Under the pieces are notes generated by a model that did no database searches, was not told the origin of the DNA, and was given only the letters and a program-made list of their open reading frames with translations. Below are positions 53,250 to 64,000 of a stretch of 64,000 nucleotides of DNA, in pieces; positions within the stretch are counted from its first letter, which is position 1, and every line of letters starts with the position of its first letter. This DNA is from Schistocerca nitens (lineage: Eukaryota > Arthropoda > Insecta > Orthoptera > Acrididae). The stretch lies in contig NC_064621.1 in assembly GCF_023898315.1 (NCBI RefSeq), positions 532,291,383 to 532,355,382 on the forward strand. Reading direction: 5' to 3'. Made by a program: the position numbers and the translations under genes.

Positions 53250-53824
53250 TTGTGTAATTTCGACTCTTCGTACCCTATCTCCTAGGTACGGTCGAAATCA
53301 GTCGTTAGCTAAACCTCAAAAGTACTGGTATTCCTGCTTGATGTTTTTGCAGATACTCGATTTGCATTTTGTACCACTGCTTACCGGAGACCAGAGGGAC
53401 AGCTTGGGCCGCGTATGCGCCCGGTATGAGCTGTTTGCGGCAACTGCTCAGCTCTGCCCTCTGGCCAACGGCGACGCTGCAACCTTGCCGCTCGCAGACG
53501 TCACACGGACGGGCCGGTCAATTGGCCGAGCGGCAGAGGGGACCCAAGTGGCGTTTTCTCACTGCTACACAACGGCTCCACGTGTTGCGCACGCCGCCGC
53601 GATAAACGTCCCTTCACGTCTCTCTGGCTACCGCCGTCTCTTATCATATAAACTGAGGGCCGCCGACTGCTCCAAAACTAACATTACGTTTAGCTCGATT
53701 TATAGGTTACGGGCCGACAGCGAAACCACGTCTGCTGTATCGGATGAACAGTGCGGCGTTCGAGCACGGACAGAGGTGTTCCGTGGGGGGTTCGAATCCA
53801 ACGGGAATAATGAAGAATGTCGTC
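53250..53824. other. GC-rich stretch with no recognised gene
   Basis: A 223-codon open frame crosses it, but its sequence has no recognisable domain, and its end runs into a SINE. A TATA-like word (CATATAAACTGAGGG) lies at about 53645-53659. It could be a solo LTR or an old promoter; neither was shown. Confidence 0.35.
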
Positions 53825-53837
53825 GTACCTCGAGGGG

Positions 53838-54030
53838 TTCAAATGGCTCTGAGCACTATAGGACTTAACATCTATGGTCATCAGTCCCCTAGAACTTAGA
53901 ACTACTTAAACCTAACTAACCTAAGGACATCACACAACACCCAGTCATCACGAGGCAGAGAAAATCCCTGACCCCGCCGGGAATCGAACCCTGGAACCCG
54001 GGCGCGGGAAGCGAGAACGCTACCGCACGA
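53838..54030 (-). mobile_element. SINE family B: different tRNA head, family-A tail
   Basis: Perfect 13-bp duplication GTACCTCGAGGGG at 53825-53837 and 54031-54043. On the minus strand the head is GTGCGGTAGCGTTCTCGCTT with B box GGGTTCGATTCCCGG and the spacer GGGATTTTCTCTGCCTCGTG. The second half (GATGTCCTTAGGTTAGTTAG to GAGCCATTTGAACC) is the same as in family A. Confidence 0.9.
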
Positions 54031-54043
54031 GTACCTCGAGGGG

Positions 54044-54409
54044 CTGAGGAGTTTCTAGCTATGGCTCCTTCCCGCTGGAGCTGTAAGACGATACAAGCTT
54101 GCTAAATTCTTATGTAAATGAACAGCGGATAATCATTAACATGTTTCTTCACTGATATGTCAAGAATACTCTACTTCAGTCGTCCTACTCCAACTGCCAG
54201 GGATCTTCTCTGGCCGGCTTTACTACAGGGGAGAGGTGTCTTCCCTACAGCACTGTCAAAACATGGGTGTCCCTTTTCTATACTGGGCATTTTACCATCG
54301 ACGATGGGCCCCGCAATCGTAGACCCTCATCAACATACACGACACAACATGCGATGCTGTCAATCGGTGAAGAGGGTGTCGAAATATTTGAAGAGTAAAT
54401 GAATAAGGC
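54044..54409. other. No gene seen
   Basis: Unassigned DNA between a SINE and a mariner relic. Confidence 0.5.
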
Positions 54410-54860
54410 AAGACTTAAGAGGCATCAACAGACTTTTGGCCGAATTTAGTGCACCCATGGACTTTTCTGGGAACATTAGTGACTAGAGATGAAACTTGGC
54501 TCTACATTTAGTCTCTAAACCAAACAACATTGAAGGAAACCGCGCCAGTCTTCCCCGTGGAAGAAGAAGTTGGTCAAGAAAGCCATGGCAACCGTTTTCT
54601 GGCACAGGACGGTATTCTACCTGTGGACTACGTAACTCTGGGTTTTAGAGTAGTCCGAGAGTATCAGGCTCGTCTCCGCGAACAGATGAAGTAGACAATC
54701 AGGGCGAAGTTTACCAAAGGGATCCTTTTGTTGCACAACAATGCATCTTCGCACAGGTCTCCAGCTGTGGCTGCCAAACTGAAGGCCTTACGTTTCCAAC
54801 TACTGGATCATCCCCCCTATTCACCTGACCTAGACCCATGTATATTCTAACGTGTGCCGA
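54410..54860 (+). mobile_element. Mariner transposase relic
   Basis: Pieces in broken frames: VTRDETWLYI (first D, near 54480-54510), a stretch corresponding to LLHNNASSHRSPAVAAKLKA (second D replaced by N) and LLDHPPYSPDLDPC near 54805-54842, where the third D has been lost by frame change. No terminal repeats were recognised; 54861-55624 shows nothing further. Confidence 0.65.
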
Positions 54861-55623
54861 CACCTGAGGGCCGTCATTTTGACAAGACTAAAGACGTGAG
54901 CATGATGCCGAGACTTGGTTTGACCATTTACCACGTGATTTCCTTAAGCATGGATTACAAATTCTGCAAAAACGTTGTAACAAATTACTCAATCTGGGCT
55001 AGAGAATACGCAAGCCGAATAAATATGCACTGTCGTAACTACTTACCTTGTGCAAAGCCATAAACGTTTCAGCCCCTTTCGGTGGTTTCCCCAGCCACTG
55101 CTACAAGCCGTACTTTATTCTCTGGCTTAGAAATCATTATCAGTTCTGTTACAATGCAACACAATTTTTGGGGCCGTAACTTTCATTAACTGGAGTTACA
55201 TAAGAGAAGCTTATTGGAAACTGCAATATATTATGGAGGTTTACGCTAACCGAAAAAAAATTTTGCATTCCTTACTAAATTACAATCCTTATCATTGATA
55301 CCAACGGTAAGCAATATACTAAGAGGGTGTAAGTTTGGTACGAGACATCTTTCCCACGTAATGTATCAATAGTTTTGCCGAGCAGTAAGCAGATTTTTTT
55401 GGCGCATGCGATCGCCATTATCCAACTAGAAGTAGTTAATGGAAAAGTTCTCTAAAATGTAATGGGGATGGCAGTAATCATGCAACGTTTAATTCAGACA
55501 TATTCACGTTTGACAACAGGTTGAAGTTCAGCCAGGCTAAGACAATGAGGCGTCCAATAAAGTAACGTCAGCTAAATTTTATCACCTCATTTACAATACT
55601 TTACTCGCAATTACAGGGCCTAA

Positions 55624-55624
<1 letters not shown>

Positions 55625-55683
<59 letters not shown>
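55625..55683. repeat. (AC)n microsatellite
   Basis: About 29 dinucleotide units. Confidence 0.97.
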
Positions 55684-55684
<1 letters not shown>

Positions 55685-56023
55685 ATACGGTGCAAACTTT
55701 TTGGAATCGTCAGCCATAGCTACGGGTAATGCAATTCCGTCTACACGAAAATCAGTCACTTTCAATATCAGCAATTTACCAATTCTGGTATGACTTTTTC
55801 CTCCAGGTAACAGTACCAATGCAGTTTTAGGGCCGTTAATAATTTCCAAGACTCATCCATAGGATGCGATACGGAAATATTTACGAACTACAAAGAGCAT
55901 TCGAATTCTGTACAAAGTATATGGACAAGCACTTTCACGAAAACTGGAACTGTACAGCATCATCAAAAAGTAAGTTACGCACACGCCTTGGGACGTCCGA
56001 GAAGAAGCGATCTCTCACTCAAT

Positions 56024-56026
56024 CAT

Positions 56027-56066
<40 letters not shown>
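56024..56066. repeat. (ATC)n microsatellite
   Basis: About 14 trinucleotide units. 55684-56023 and 56067-56401 hold nothing recognised. Confidence 0.92.
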
Positions 56067-56067
<1 letters not shown>

Positions 56068-56409
56068 ATCATCATGCAAATTGGTCCGTCCCTCTGAGAC
56101 CAGGATTTAACGAAACATTCGAAACGGCAGACATTATACAGTACCATTTTATAACAGGTGGCGAGATTCAGACACATGAACGTCGTGGATCTTACATGCA
56201 AACTTTCTCAAGCATATTAGTTATCATGAGACTTTCGAAAAAGAGACTTGAAAGGATTAACGTACAATTATAATTTGCGTACTTCTTACTGAAGATATAG
56301 CAATTAACTGAGGTCTACTTACATATTCGGCACATGATTCAATACAAATATACTCCGCTTTCCACCCAATGTGAACTCATATTTTATTTCACATAAGTTT
56401 AGACTTGTG

Positions 56410-57370
56410 TAGGGTGTCCATTCGTCCCGTTTTTCCCAGGACAGTCCCGTTTTTTGCTAAAATGTCCCGCTGTCCCGAAAGTTTTTTTGGGGACGCTCAA
56501 ATGTCCCGTTTTTTTATGATTCCGCTAGGCTAGAGTATTTTACGCTACTGGTTGTTTGACTTGCTATTAACTGCGCAATTATTTACGCTAGGAAGCGTGT
56601 GATGACTTTCAGCATACCCCAAACATGTACCAAGCTGTCAAAATTTCAAGTAATTTTAAATATTAGAGAATGGTGTTTACCATTTCTCACACCTTTTAAA
56701 GCATTTGACTGGGTTAATACTGAAAAGGAGCAGCTACAGTGGAAGGATATTCAGGACTGTTGTGTTTTTGTTAAAAGTATTGTACCAAATTTTCCTGTTG
56801 ATGAAGACGAACTGTTCGATGAATTTTCATGTGCACAGAACTTCATAAAAAGTGAAGAAGGAGACAAAGAGTTAGTGCAACGTGGTGTAAAATATTTGCT
56901 TATTTCAAAAGTAAAAACATTAACATGAAAAACATGATTCATTTGGAGGAGTTTTGTCTGGCAATTCCTGGGTCAAATGCTGCTGTGGAACGTGTGTTTT
57001 CGTTAGTGAACTCTCTGTGGTCAGATGAAAAAAAAAAAAACAGAATGAAAGTTGAAACAGTGAGGGCCTTGCTCATTGTCAAAACACACTTTAATGGTGT
57101 ATCGTGTACTGACTTCTATGATACAATTTCAGACGAAAATGCACTTCTTGATAAAGTACATAAAAGTGAAAAGTAGGGTGATAGTGTGGCAGAATAATTG
57201 TAAAAAGTGATTTGGGATCATCTGAGTGCACGTTGTAAAGGTAAACTTGTATGTGTATTAAATTTAGTAAATACATATTTATGTCCCGTTTTTCTTCTTC
57301 ATTGTCCCAGGTTTTTCTCTAATTTATTTTAAATGTCCCCTTTTTCAATGAAAATGAAATGGACACCCTA
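56410..57370 (+). mobile_element. Short hAT element, probably non-autonomous
   Basis: 961 bp with ends TAGGGTGTCCAT at both termini (inverted), flanked by 8-bp near-identical direct repeats GACTTGTG (56402-56409) and GACTAGTG (57371-57378). hAT elements duplicate 8 bp. Both ends are rich in GTCCCGTTTTT words. It carries only the C-terminal part of a transposase. Confidence 0.85.
56599..57176 (+). pseudogene. hAT transposase C-terminal fragment
   Basis: Two overlapping open stretches (56599-56928 and 56925-57176). The second carries the hAT dimerisation block: LEEFCLAIPGSNAAVERVFS with LVNSLWSDEKKKNRM and VETVRALLIVKTHFN. The N-terminal BED finger and catalytic core are absent, so this copy cannot encode an active transposase. 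One frame shift separates the two parts. Confidence 0.85.
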
Positions 57371-57636
57371 GACTAGTGGTGCTACGCAAAGTTACAAGAA
57401 TGTTGCTACATGCACAATAATGACTCATTTTTGTGTGGCAAGATAAGGCAACAACTCTTTCCATAATGCAAAGAAGTACTTTTTTGTATTGCTAATTGAG
57501 AAATGTTGAAAAAATGAGCGTAGTGATACAACAGCCAATGCATGTTCGCACTGACGCTTTTCCTTGCAAGACGCGGGAAATGTGCTAAATGTGAAGACCA
57601 GAGACGCCGGTTCACAGCAATTTCCGCTGCGCTGTA

Positions 57637-58745
57637 TATTTACGTAGGAATACAGACGAACCTAAACGTTTTCCGGAAGGCGTTCGATACAGTTCCGCAC
57701 TGTCGCCTGATAAACGAAGTAAGAGCCTACGGAACATCAGACCTGCTGTGTGGCTGGATTGAAGAGTTTTTAGCAAACAGAACACAGCATGTTGTTATCA
57801 ATGGAGAGACGTCTACAGACGTTAAAGTAACCTCTGGCGTGCCACAGGGGAGTGTTATGGGACCATTGCTTTTCACAATATATATAAATGACCTAGTAGA
57901 TAATGTCGGAAGTTCCATGCGGCTTTTCGCGGATGATGCTGTAGTATACAGAGAAGTTGCAGCATTAGAAAATTGTAGCGAAATGCAGGAAGATCTGCAG
58001 CGTATAGGCACTTGGTGCAGGGAGTGGCTACTGTCCCTTAATATAGACAAATGTAATGTATTGCGAATACATAGAAAGATGGATCCTTTATTGTATGATT
58101 ATATGATAGCGGAACAAACACTGGTAGCAGTTACTTCTGTAAAATATCTGGGAGTATGCGTGCGGAACGATTTGAAGTGGAATTATCATATAAAATTAAT
58201 TGTTGGTAAGGCGGGTACCAGGTTGAGATTCATTGGGAGAGTGCTTAGAAAATGTAGTCCATCAACAAAGGAGGTGGCTTACAAAACACTCGTTCGACCT
58301 ATACTCACCAGTGTGGGATCCGTACCAGATCGGGTTGACGGAGGAGATAGAGAAGATCCAAAGAAGAGCGGCGCGTTTCGTCACAGGATTATTTGGTAAC
58401 CGTGATAGCGTTACGGAGATGTTTAATAAACTCAAGTGGCAGACTCTGCAAGAGAGGCGCTCTGCATCGCGGTGTGGCTTGCTCGCCAGGTTTCGAGAGG
58501 GTGCGTTTCTGGATGAGGTATCGAATATATTGCTTCCCCCTACTTATACCTCCCGAGGAGATCACGAATGTAAAATTAGAGAGATTAGAGCGCGCACGGA
58601 GGCTTTCAGACAGTCGTTCTTCCCGCGAACCATACGCAACTGGAACAGGAAAGGGAGGTAATGACAGTGGCACGTAAAGTGCCTTCCGCCACACACCGTT
58701 GGGTGGCTTGCGGAGTATAAATGTAGATGTAGATGTAGGTACTGG
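57637..58745 (+). mobile_element. CR1/L2- or jockey-like LINE, 5' truncated, RT to 3' end
   Basis: Starts inside motif A (VFRKAFDTVPHCRLINEVRA) and keeps motif B (VTSGVPQGSVMGPLLFTIYI) and the catalytic loop (MRLFADDAVVYREV) intact. It continues through LLSLNIDKCNVLRIH and VKYLGVCVRNDLKWNYHIKL. A small deletion near 58305 shifts the frame; the post-RT part follows at 58310-58661 (WDPYQIGLTEEIEKIQRRAA, RFVTGLFGNRDSVTEMFNKL). The 3' terminus is GGCTTGCGGAGTATAAATGT followed by short AGATGT repeats. It is the best preserved of three copies of this family. Confidence 0.88.
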
Positions 58746-59119
58746 CAATAATGCTGTTCATTTCTCTGCAAAAGGAAAGGTTGAATATCTGTAGAACATG
58801 AAAGAAGATTTTAGTTTTATATCACGTTGATGGAGCGCTAAACTATTCACAGGGTGTACCATTATCAGGCGTCGTGTCATTTTACTTTTCTTCCTGAGAG
58901 TTCTTTAATAAACGAGGTCTTGTCTAATGTTTCTTCGTAAACGACAAGTCAATATAAACTACAGAGCAAATACCCCTCCCTTTGCATATAGCATTGCTCT
59001 AATAACTACGTTTATATATGTAGTAGGGTTTATGAAATTTGAGTTTATCATTTCAAGCAGGAGAATCTGTATAAGTAATCCATATGTTCATTTATATTCG
59101 GTTTCTAAGAAACGAAATC
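58746..59119. other. No gene seen
   Basis: Unassigned AT-rich DNA between a LINE and a Tc1 element. Confidence 0.5.
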
Positions 59120-59527
59120 CACTGAGGTTACAAAAGTCATGGAAAAACCGCCAAAATCGTGACTGACCTCCTTTTGCCCGGCGTAACGTAGCAACTCGAC
59201 GTGGCAGGGAATCAACAAGTCGATGGAAGTCGCCTGCAGAAACACCGAGCCATGCTGCCTATACAGCCGTTCATAATTTCGAAAGCGTTGCCTGTGCAGG
59301 ATATTTTGCACGAACTGACCTATCGATTATGGCCCATAAATGTTTGATGGCTTTAACTGTAGGCGATATGGGTGGCCAAACAATTCGATCCAACCGTCCA
59401 GAATGTTCAAACCAATAGCGAACAACTGTGGCCCAGTAACAGTCTGTCGTCTATAAAAATTCCATCTTTCTTTCGGAACATGAAGTACACGAATCGCTAC
59501 AAATGGTCTCCAAGTAGCCGAACGTAA

Positions 59528-60120
59528 CTATTTCCAGTCAATGATCGGTTTAGTTGAACTAGACGACCCAGTCCACTGCATGGAAAAACAGCCCACACCG
59601 TTATGGAACCAACCAAAGCTGGCACAGTGCCTTGTTGAAACTTGGGTGCATGACCTCGTGGGGTCTGCACCACACTCGAGCCCTACCATCAGCTGCATAC
59701 AACTAATATCTGGACTCATCTGACCAGGCTATGGTTTTCCACTCGTCTAGGACCAACCGCTATGGTCACGAACCCAGGAGAGACTCGACAGGCGATGTGC
59801 CGTTATCAAAGGCACTCGCGTCGTTCGTCTGCTACCACAGCGTATTAACGCCAAACGTCGCCGCATTGCTTGTCTGTTAGCACTGACAACTCTACGCAGA
59901 CGCCGCTGCTCTCGGTCGTTAACTGAAAGCCGTCGGCCACTGCGCTGTCTGCGGTGAGGGGTAATGCCTGCAGTGTGGTATTCTCGGCACATTCTTGACA
60001 TTGTTGGTCTCGGAATATAGAATCCCACAACAATTTCAGAAATGAAGTGTCCCACATGTCTAGCTCCATCTACCATTCGATGTTCAAAGTCTGGTAATTC
60101 CTGTTGCGCGGCCATAATCA
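59528..60120 (-). pseudogene. Tc1-like transposase, broken
   Basis: Starts at MAAQQELPDFEHRMVDGARH and reads through the HTH region (ISEIVVGFYIPRPTMSRMCR; HRRQRSGRRLSVNDREQRRL; VVSANRQAMRRRLALIRCGS) to VPLITAHRLSSLSWVRDHSG and a stop at about 59750. An internal part is missing. Scattered pieces (LECGADPTRSCTQVSTRHCA) follow in other frames. Catalytic residues are not all visible. Confidence 0.75.
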
Positions 60121-60181
60121 CGTCGGACACCTTTTCAGGTGAATCACATGAGTACAAACGCGAACTACCGTCATCTATATA

Positions 60182-61526
60182 CAGAGGGGTCCAAAAAAAT
60201 GTATCCACTGTTTAAAAGTCCATAACTTGCAAACTAATAGACGGAGTTGTCTCATTTTTTGTGAAAATGTAGTTTAAAATCCAACTTAAAGATATCACTG
60301 TAGGTGTTCGAAATGGTCACAATTAACATTCACACACAAACGATGCCGCCGAACTGCAGCACGAGCTACTGACTGCAACGTGTTCAGTTGGATATTTGCA
60401 CATGAATGTACGATGGGTTCTCGAAGTTCATCCAATGTGCGTGGCTTTTGTCTTTTGTCGATAAACGAAGTCCTTTAGTGTTCCCCACAGGTAGAAGTCC
60501 AGAGGAGTTAGATCTGGGGAACGTGGTGGATACTCCACAGCACCTCTACGGCCTATCCATCTTCCTGGTAGATTTTCGTCGAGATATGCCCTAACACGAT
60601 TTTGGTAGTGGGCTGGGACACCATCTTGTTGAAAGTAAACTCTTCCGTCTCCATAGAAGTCTCGGATGGCAGGTAAAATGGATGTCTGAAGCTTCTGAAG
60701 GTACACCTTACCGGTAACTGTGCCGTCAAAGAAGAATGGCGCAATCGAGCCCTGGTAAGACAACCCACACCACACATTTACTCCTGGCAAATTCACGGTT
60801 TTGTTTACATGGACGTTCGGATTTTCGGCGGCCAGGTAGATGCAATTGTGGCGATTTACTGTACCATTGAGTTTGAACTGTGCCTCATCAGACCACACAA
60901 TCATCTCTGCAAACTCTTCATCGTTGCGCACCATGTTAGTAAACCACTCGCAGTACTCCATTCTACGATCTCGGTCGTCCTCGTTCATTACGTGTAGCAA
61001 TCGTGGGATGTAGCACTTGCACTTTGCTGTCTTCAAAATTCGCCGAACACTTGAGCGACTCACTCCAGTTTCACGGGCACACTGTCTCACAAACTTCTGT
61101 GGTGAGCGAGTGAATTGATGTAACATACGACGGGAGTTAGCTGGACATTTTACTGTTACAGGTCGTCCAGATCGTTGTTCGTGTACATCTTTAACAGAGC
61201 CTTCGGCTTCAAATTTGTCTCGAATGCGACGAATCGTTAAACGTGTCGGAGGCTCTGTTTGATACGCATTTCGCCATTGGCGTTGAACCTCATTAATGTT
61301 TTCGTACTTAAAATACCACTTCAAAACTTACTTCCTTTCATCGAATGTAAGCCTTGCGCCAGCCATGTTTACTGGAGTAACTAGGTGCAACTAAGAACAA
61401 AACACTGACTATCTGGCGATTGCCGGAACTACAAACTATTACACTACCAAAGATGAGACAACTCCGTCAATTAGTTTGCCAGTTATGGGCTCTTAAACAG
61501 TGGGTACATTTTTTTGGACCCCTCTG
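60182..61526 (-). mobile_element. Mariner (DD41D type), nearly intact, nested in a Tc1 element
   Basis: 1345 bp between TA at 60180-60181 and 61527-61528. Terminal repeats of about 75 bp (both begin CAGAGGGGTCCAAAAAAATG), with only scattered differences. It sits within the 5' end of the Tc1 element, so it arrived later. Confidence 0.93.
60295..61366 (-). pseudogene. DD41D mariner transposase, two lesions
   Basis: The frame begins MAGARLTFDERK at 61366, meets TAA at 61328-61330, then runs open for about 300 residues (KWYFKYENINEVQRQWRNAY onward). Motifs are IRRIRDKFEAEGSVKDVHEQ with RSGRPV (linker), MIVWSDEAQFKLNG (D1), YFQQDGVPAHYQNRV (D2) and YPPRSPDLTPLDFYLWGTLK (D3). D2 and D3 are 41 residues apart by direct count, the spacing of DD41D mariners. 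One base too many near 60455 shifts the C-terminus, after which RTLDELREPIVHSCANIQLN and a final CDHFEHLQ reach TGA at 60295. About 356 residues without the lesions. Confidence 0.9.
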
Positions 61527-61567
61527 TATGTGCAAACCGCTATCCCATGAATTTTGTCACCTCAGTG

Positions 61568-61799
61568 TAAAGAAGTGTCCGAACAATGGTTGTTCTCAAC
61601 GGGTTTACCAAAACAAGTAAAACGAAAGAAAATACGAATTGCTACTTACAAGACGCATCCAAGAATGTAGTCAATTACTACCAAATCAACAATGTATTCG
61701 CACCTTTCAGTATGTTACGTGTAATCAAGCTAACATTACATTACTTTTCAGTATCTTACGTGTGATGAGATTAGGCTTGACAGACGGGCCACGTTAAGA
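61568..61799. other. No gene seen
   Basis: AT-rich DNA between the Tc1 element and a CpG island. Confidence 0.5.
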
Positions 61800-62110
61800 A
61801 ACCAGACACTGCTCGGCGAACGCGGAGGCCGCCGGCGTGCGAGTGGCCGCCCGCACCGTTCATTCCGGAGCCGGTGTGAGCGCCACCAGGACGCTGCGTG
61901 CACTGCGAGCCGAGCGCAGCCGAGCCGTGGCGACGCAGCCAGTCGATAGCGGCGCCGGCGCCGGCGCTGGGCCTCCGCGGCGTCAGCGCCAGTTGCCCAG
62001 GACGACGCCCCCGCCGCGGGGGTGGCGCGCTCCCCGCCTCCTCACCCGACTCTCTTAGGTCGGCGGCGGCACGTGCCAGCTACCGCCCCGTGCCACAACC
62101 GAAGGGGCTT
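61800..62110. promoter_or_regulatory. Orphan CpG island
   Basis: GC- and CpG-dense block (GCGCCGGCGCCGGCGC at about 61951-61966; CCGCCGCGGGGGTGGC at about 62010-62025) in AT-rich surroundings. Composition matches the promoter island of the zinc transporter. Plus-strand open frames across it (61837-62266) have no recognisable domain and are probably compositional. It may be the promoter or first exon of a gene beyond the window. Confidence 0.45.
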
Positions 62111-62250
62111 ACATTCGACACGACGCCAACGTTACTGGCGAATTTACAGAACAACGACAGGAGAAACAAACATCGTCTCATCGTGCTAGCATCCACTCGG
62201 TTGAGAGATGTCGCAGCAGCCTGTAGGCATGTCCGTTGGCGCCGATGCTA

Positions 62251-63591
62251 CGCTACTGGCCATTAAAATTGCTACACCACGAAGATCACGTGCTATATAC
62301 GCGAAATTTAACGGACAGGAAGAAGATGCAGTGATACCCAAATGATTAGCTTTTCAGAGCATTCACACAAGGTTGGCGCCGGTGGCGACACCTACAACGT
62401 GCTCACATGAGGAAAGTTTCCAACCGATTTCTCATACACAAACAGCAGCTGACCGGCGTTGCCTGGTTAAACTTTGTTGTGATGCCTCGTGTAGGGAGGA
62501 GAAATGCGTACCATCACGTTTCCGACTTTGATGAAGGTCGGATTGTAGCCTATCGCGATTGCAGTTTATCGTATCGCGACATTGCTGCTCGCGTTGGTCG
62601 AGATCCAATGACTGTCAGCAGAATATGGAATCGGTGGGTTCAGGAGGGTAATACGGAACGCCGTGCTAGATCCCAACGGCCCCGTATCACTAGCAGTCGA
62701 GATGACAGGCATCTTATCCGCATGGCTGTAACGGATCGTGCAGCCACGTCTCGATCCCTGAGTCAACAGATGGGGACGTTTGCAACACAGCAACCATCTG
62801 CACGAACAGTTCGACGACGTTTGCAGCAGCATGGACTATCAGCTCGGAGACCATGGCTGCGATTACCCTTGGCGCTGCATCACAGACAGGAGCGCCTGCG
62901 ATGGTGTACTCAACGACGAAGCTGGTTGCACGAATGACAAAACGTCATTTTTTCGGATGAATCCAATTTCTGTTTACAGCATCATGATGGTCGCATCCGT
63001 GTTTGGCGACATCGCGGTGAACGCACATTGGAAGCGTGTATTCGTCATCGTCATCACCCGGCGTGATGGTATGGGGTGCCATTGATTACACGTCTCGGTC
63101 ACCTCTTGTTCGCATTGACGGCACTTTGAACAGTGGATGTTACATTTCAGATGTGTTATGACCCGTGGCTCTACTCTTCATTCGATCCCTGCGGGTTTCT
63201 GGATACAGAAAATGTTCGACTGCTGCCCTGGCCAGCACATTCTCCAGATCTCTCACCAATTGAAAACGTCTGGTCAATGGTGGCCGAGCAACTGGCTCGT
63301 CACAATACGCCAGTCACTACTCTTGATGAATTGTGGTATCGTGTTGAAGCTGCATCGGCAGCTGTACCTGTACACGCCATCCAAGCTCTGTTTGACTCAA
63401 TGCCCAAGCGTATCAAGGCAGTTATTACGGCCAGAGGTGGTTGTTCTGGGTACTGATTTCTCAGGATCTATGCACCCAAATTGCGTGAAAATGTAATCAC
63501 ATGTCAGTTATAGTATAATATATTTGTCCAATTAATACCCGTTTATCATCTGCATTTCTTCTTGGTGTAGCAATTTTAATGGCCAGTAGTG
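62251..63591 (+). mobile_element. Tc1-like element, internally deleted
   Basis: TA at 62249-62250 and 63592-63593. Inverted ends CGCTACTGGCCATTAAAATT and CACTACTGGCCATTAAAATT. At 1341 bp it is shorter than the neighbouring intact Tc1 copy and has lost part of its transposase core. Confidence 0.92.
62482..63456 (+). pseudogene. Tc1-like transposase with premature stop and internal deletion
   Basis: Starts MPRVGRRNAYHHVSDFDEGR at 62482. The two HTH parts (SYRDIAARVGRDPMTVSRIW; ATQQPSARTVRRRLQQHGLS) are intact up to a TGA at 62935-62937. The same frame continues QNVIFSDESNFCLQHHDGRI (D1). Downstream, another frame has LLPWPAHSPDLSPIENVWSM (E) and the C-terminus MPKRIKAVITARGGCSGY. The segment with D2 (family FQQDNARPH) is missing. 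Confidence 0.88.
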
Positions 63592-63593
63592 TA

Positions 63594-64000
63594 TATCCTG
63601 AACTACCGACACTGGCCCACTTATCACACAAAAATGGAGACGGTTGATGTTTGCAGCAAGAGCTTCGCTACTCGTGTTGCGCATGTACACAGTGCACTTG
63701 CCATGTCCTCGCTCCTCTGACATGGGACGTTTCGTGGTGCATCATAGCATGTACATGTCGTACACTTGCCGGATCACTGTCGCGGGCTCCGCTATTACTA
63801 TGCGTTAAGTCGGTGCCAGTGACCGTTTCTAAGAGTCCGATTCACGAACGATGTCGTCTCGCGTAGGTCGAAACTGGGTCGGCGATAGCGTTGTTGCCGG
63901 TTCCAAGCGACGGTTGCGGTACGCACATATGCTTGCTTTATGCTTGATAAAAGCCGTGTATCGCACCAATTATGTCTCTCGTTTGCGTGGGTAGTACTAC
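63594..64000. other. No gene seen
   Basis: Mixed-composition DNA to the right edge. No coding or repeat signature was recognised. Confidence 0.5.

Larger units (their letters stand above)
59120..61567 (-). mobile_element. Tc1-like element split by a DD41D mariner
   Basis: Inverted ends CACTGAGGTTACAAAAGTCA (left) and CACTGAGGTGACAAAATTCA (right, minus strand). TA follows the right end (61568-61569); the left flank is TC, a mutated TA. Between the ends lie a decayed transposase and, at 60182-61526, a separate mariner. Removing it leaves an element of about 1.1 kb. Confidence 0.85.

Noticed and set aside
53197..53868. 223-residue open frame
   Set aside because: No recognisable domain, and the C-terminal part is SINE sequence.
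61837..62266. Plus-strand open frames in the orphan CpG island
   Set aside because: Arg/Ala/Pro-rich read-outs of GC-rich DNA without a domain; they run into a Tc1 terminal repeat.

Overview
This is a repeat-laden stretch of an animal nuclear genome, almost certainly an insect and probably an orthopteran (grasshopper or locust type). The evidence is a split zinc-transporter gene with a 13.4 kb intron, tRNA-derived SINEs with crisp target-site duplications, many Tc1/mariner elements with TA duplications, and non-LTR retrotransposons with C-terminal RNase H. The order-level assignment is inference from the repeat style; no sequence search was possible.

Layout. 1-3.7 kb is a purine-only minisatellite of GA runs, G runs and a CGAC core. 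3.7-24.2 kb carries the only convincing host gene, on the minus strand: a ZnT1-like (SLC30A1 family) zinc exporter. Six coding exons were placed by splice sites. They join in frame into 342 residues covering TM1-TM6, the His-rich loop and the start of the cytosolic domain. The last coding part is not visible and probably lies to the left of the window. A CpG-rich island at 23.7-24.2 kb is its likely promoter. The intron between exons 5 and 6 (coding order) holds two Tc1-like elements, a mariner, a SINE, a 6 kb non-LTR retrotransposon and a further Tc1 end.

24.6-46.5 kb is intergenic or accessory DNA. It holds a decayed mariner interrupted by a nearly intact Tc1-like element, a long imperfect palindrome (arms about 355 bp, 29.0-29.9 kb), a second copy of the large retrotransposon (32.6-37.6 kb), a mariner with a SINE inside it, a run of five SINEs in 6 kb, and another Tc1-like element carrying a SINE. 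46.9-64 kb contains further broken LINEs of at least three lineages, an unassigned DDE-like transposase relic, a DUF4817/mariner-like relic, a short hAT element with 8-bp flanking repeats, a Tc1 copy split by a DD41D mariner, an orphan CpG island at 61.8-62.1 kb, and a last Tc1-like element.

The most interesting signal is how the retroelements relate. The 6 kb LINE at 11.6-17.7 kb ends 3' in a block that recurs in the tails of several SINE families in the window, and its 5' terminus is a tRNA-like block that resembles a SINE head. The two ends of the LINE therefore look like the two halves of a SINE. The other items worth following are the long palindrome, the Tc1 element with an apparent DD32E spacing, a tail-less SINE with a flanking duplication, and the unassigned DDE relic.
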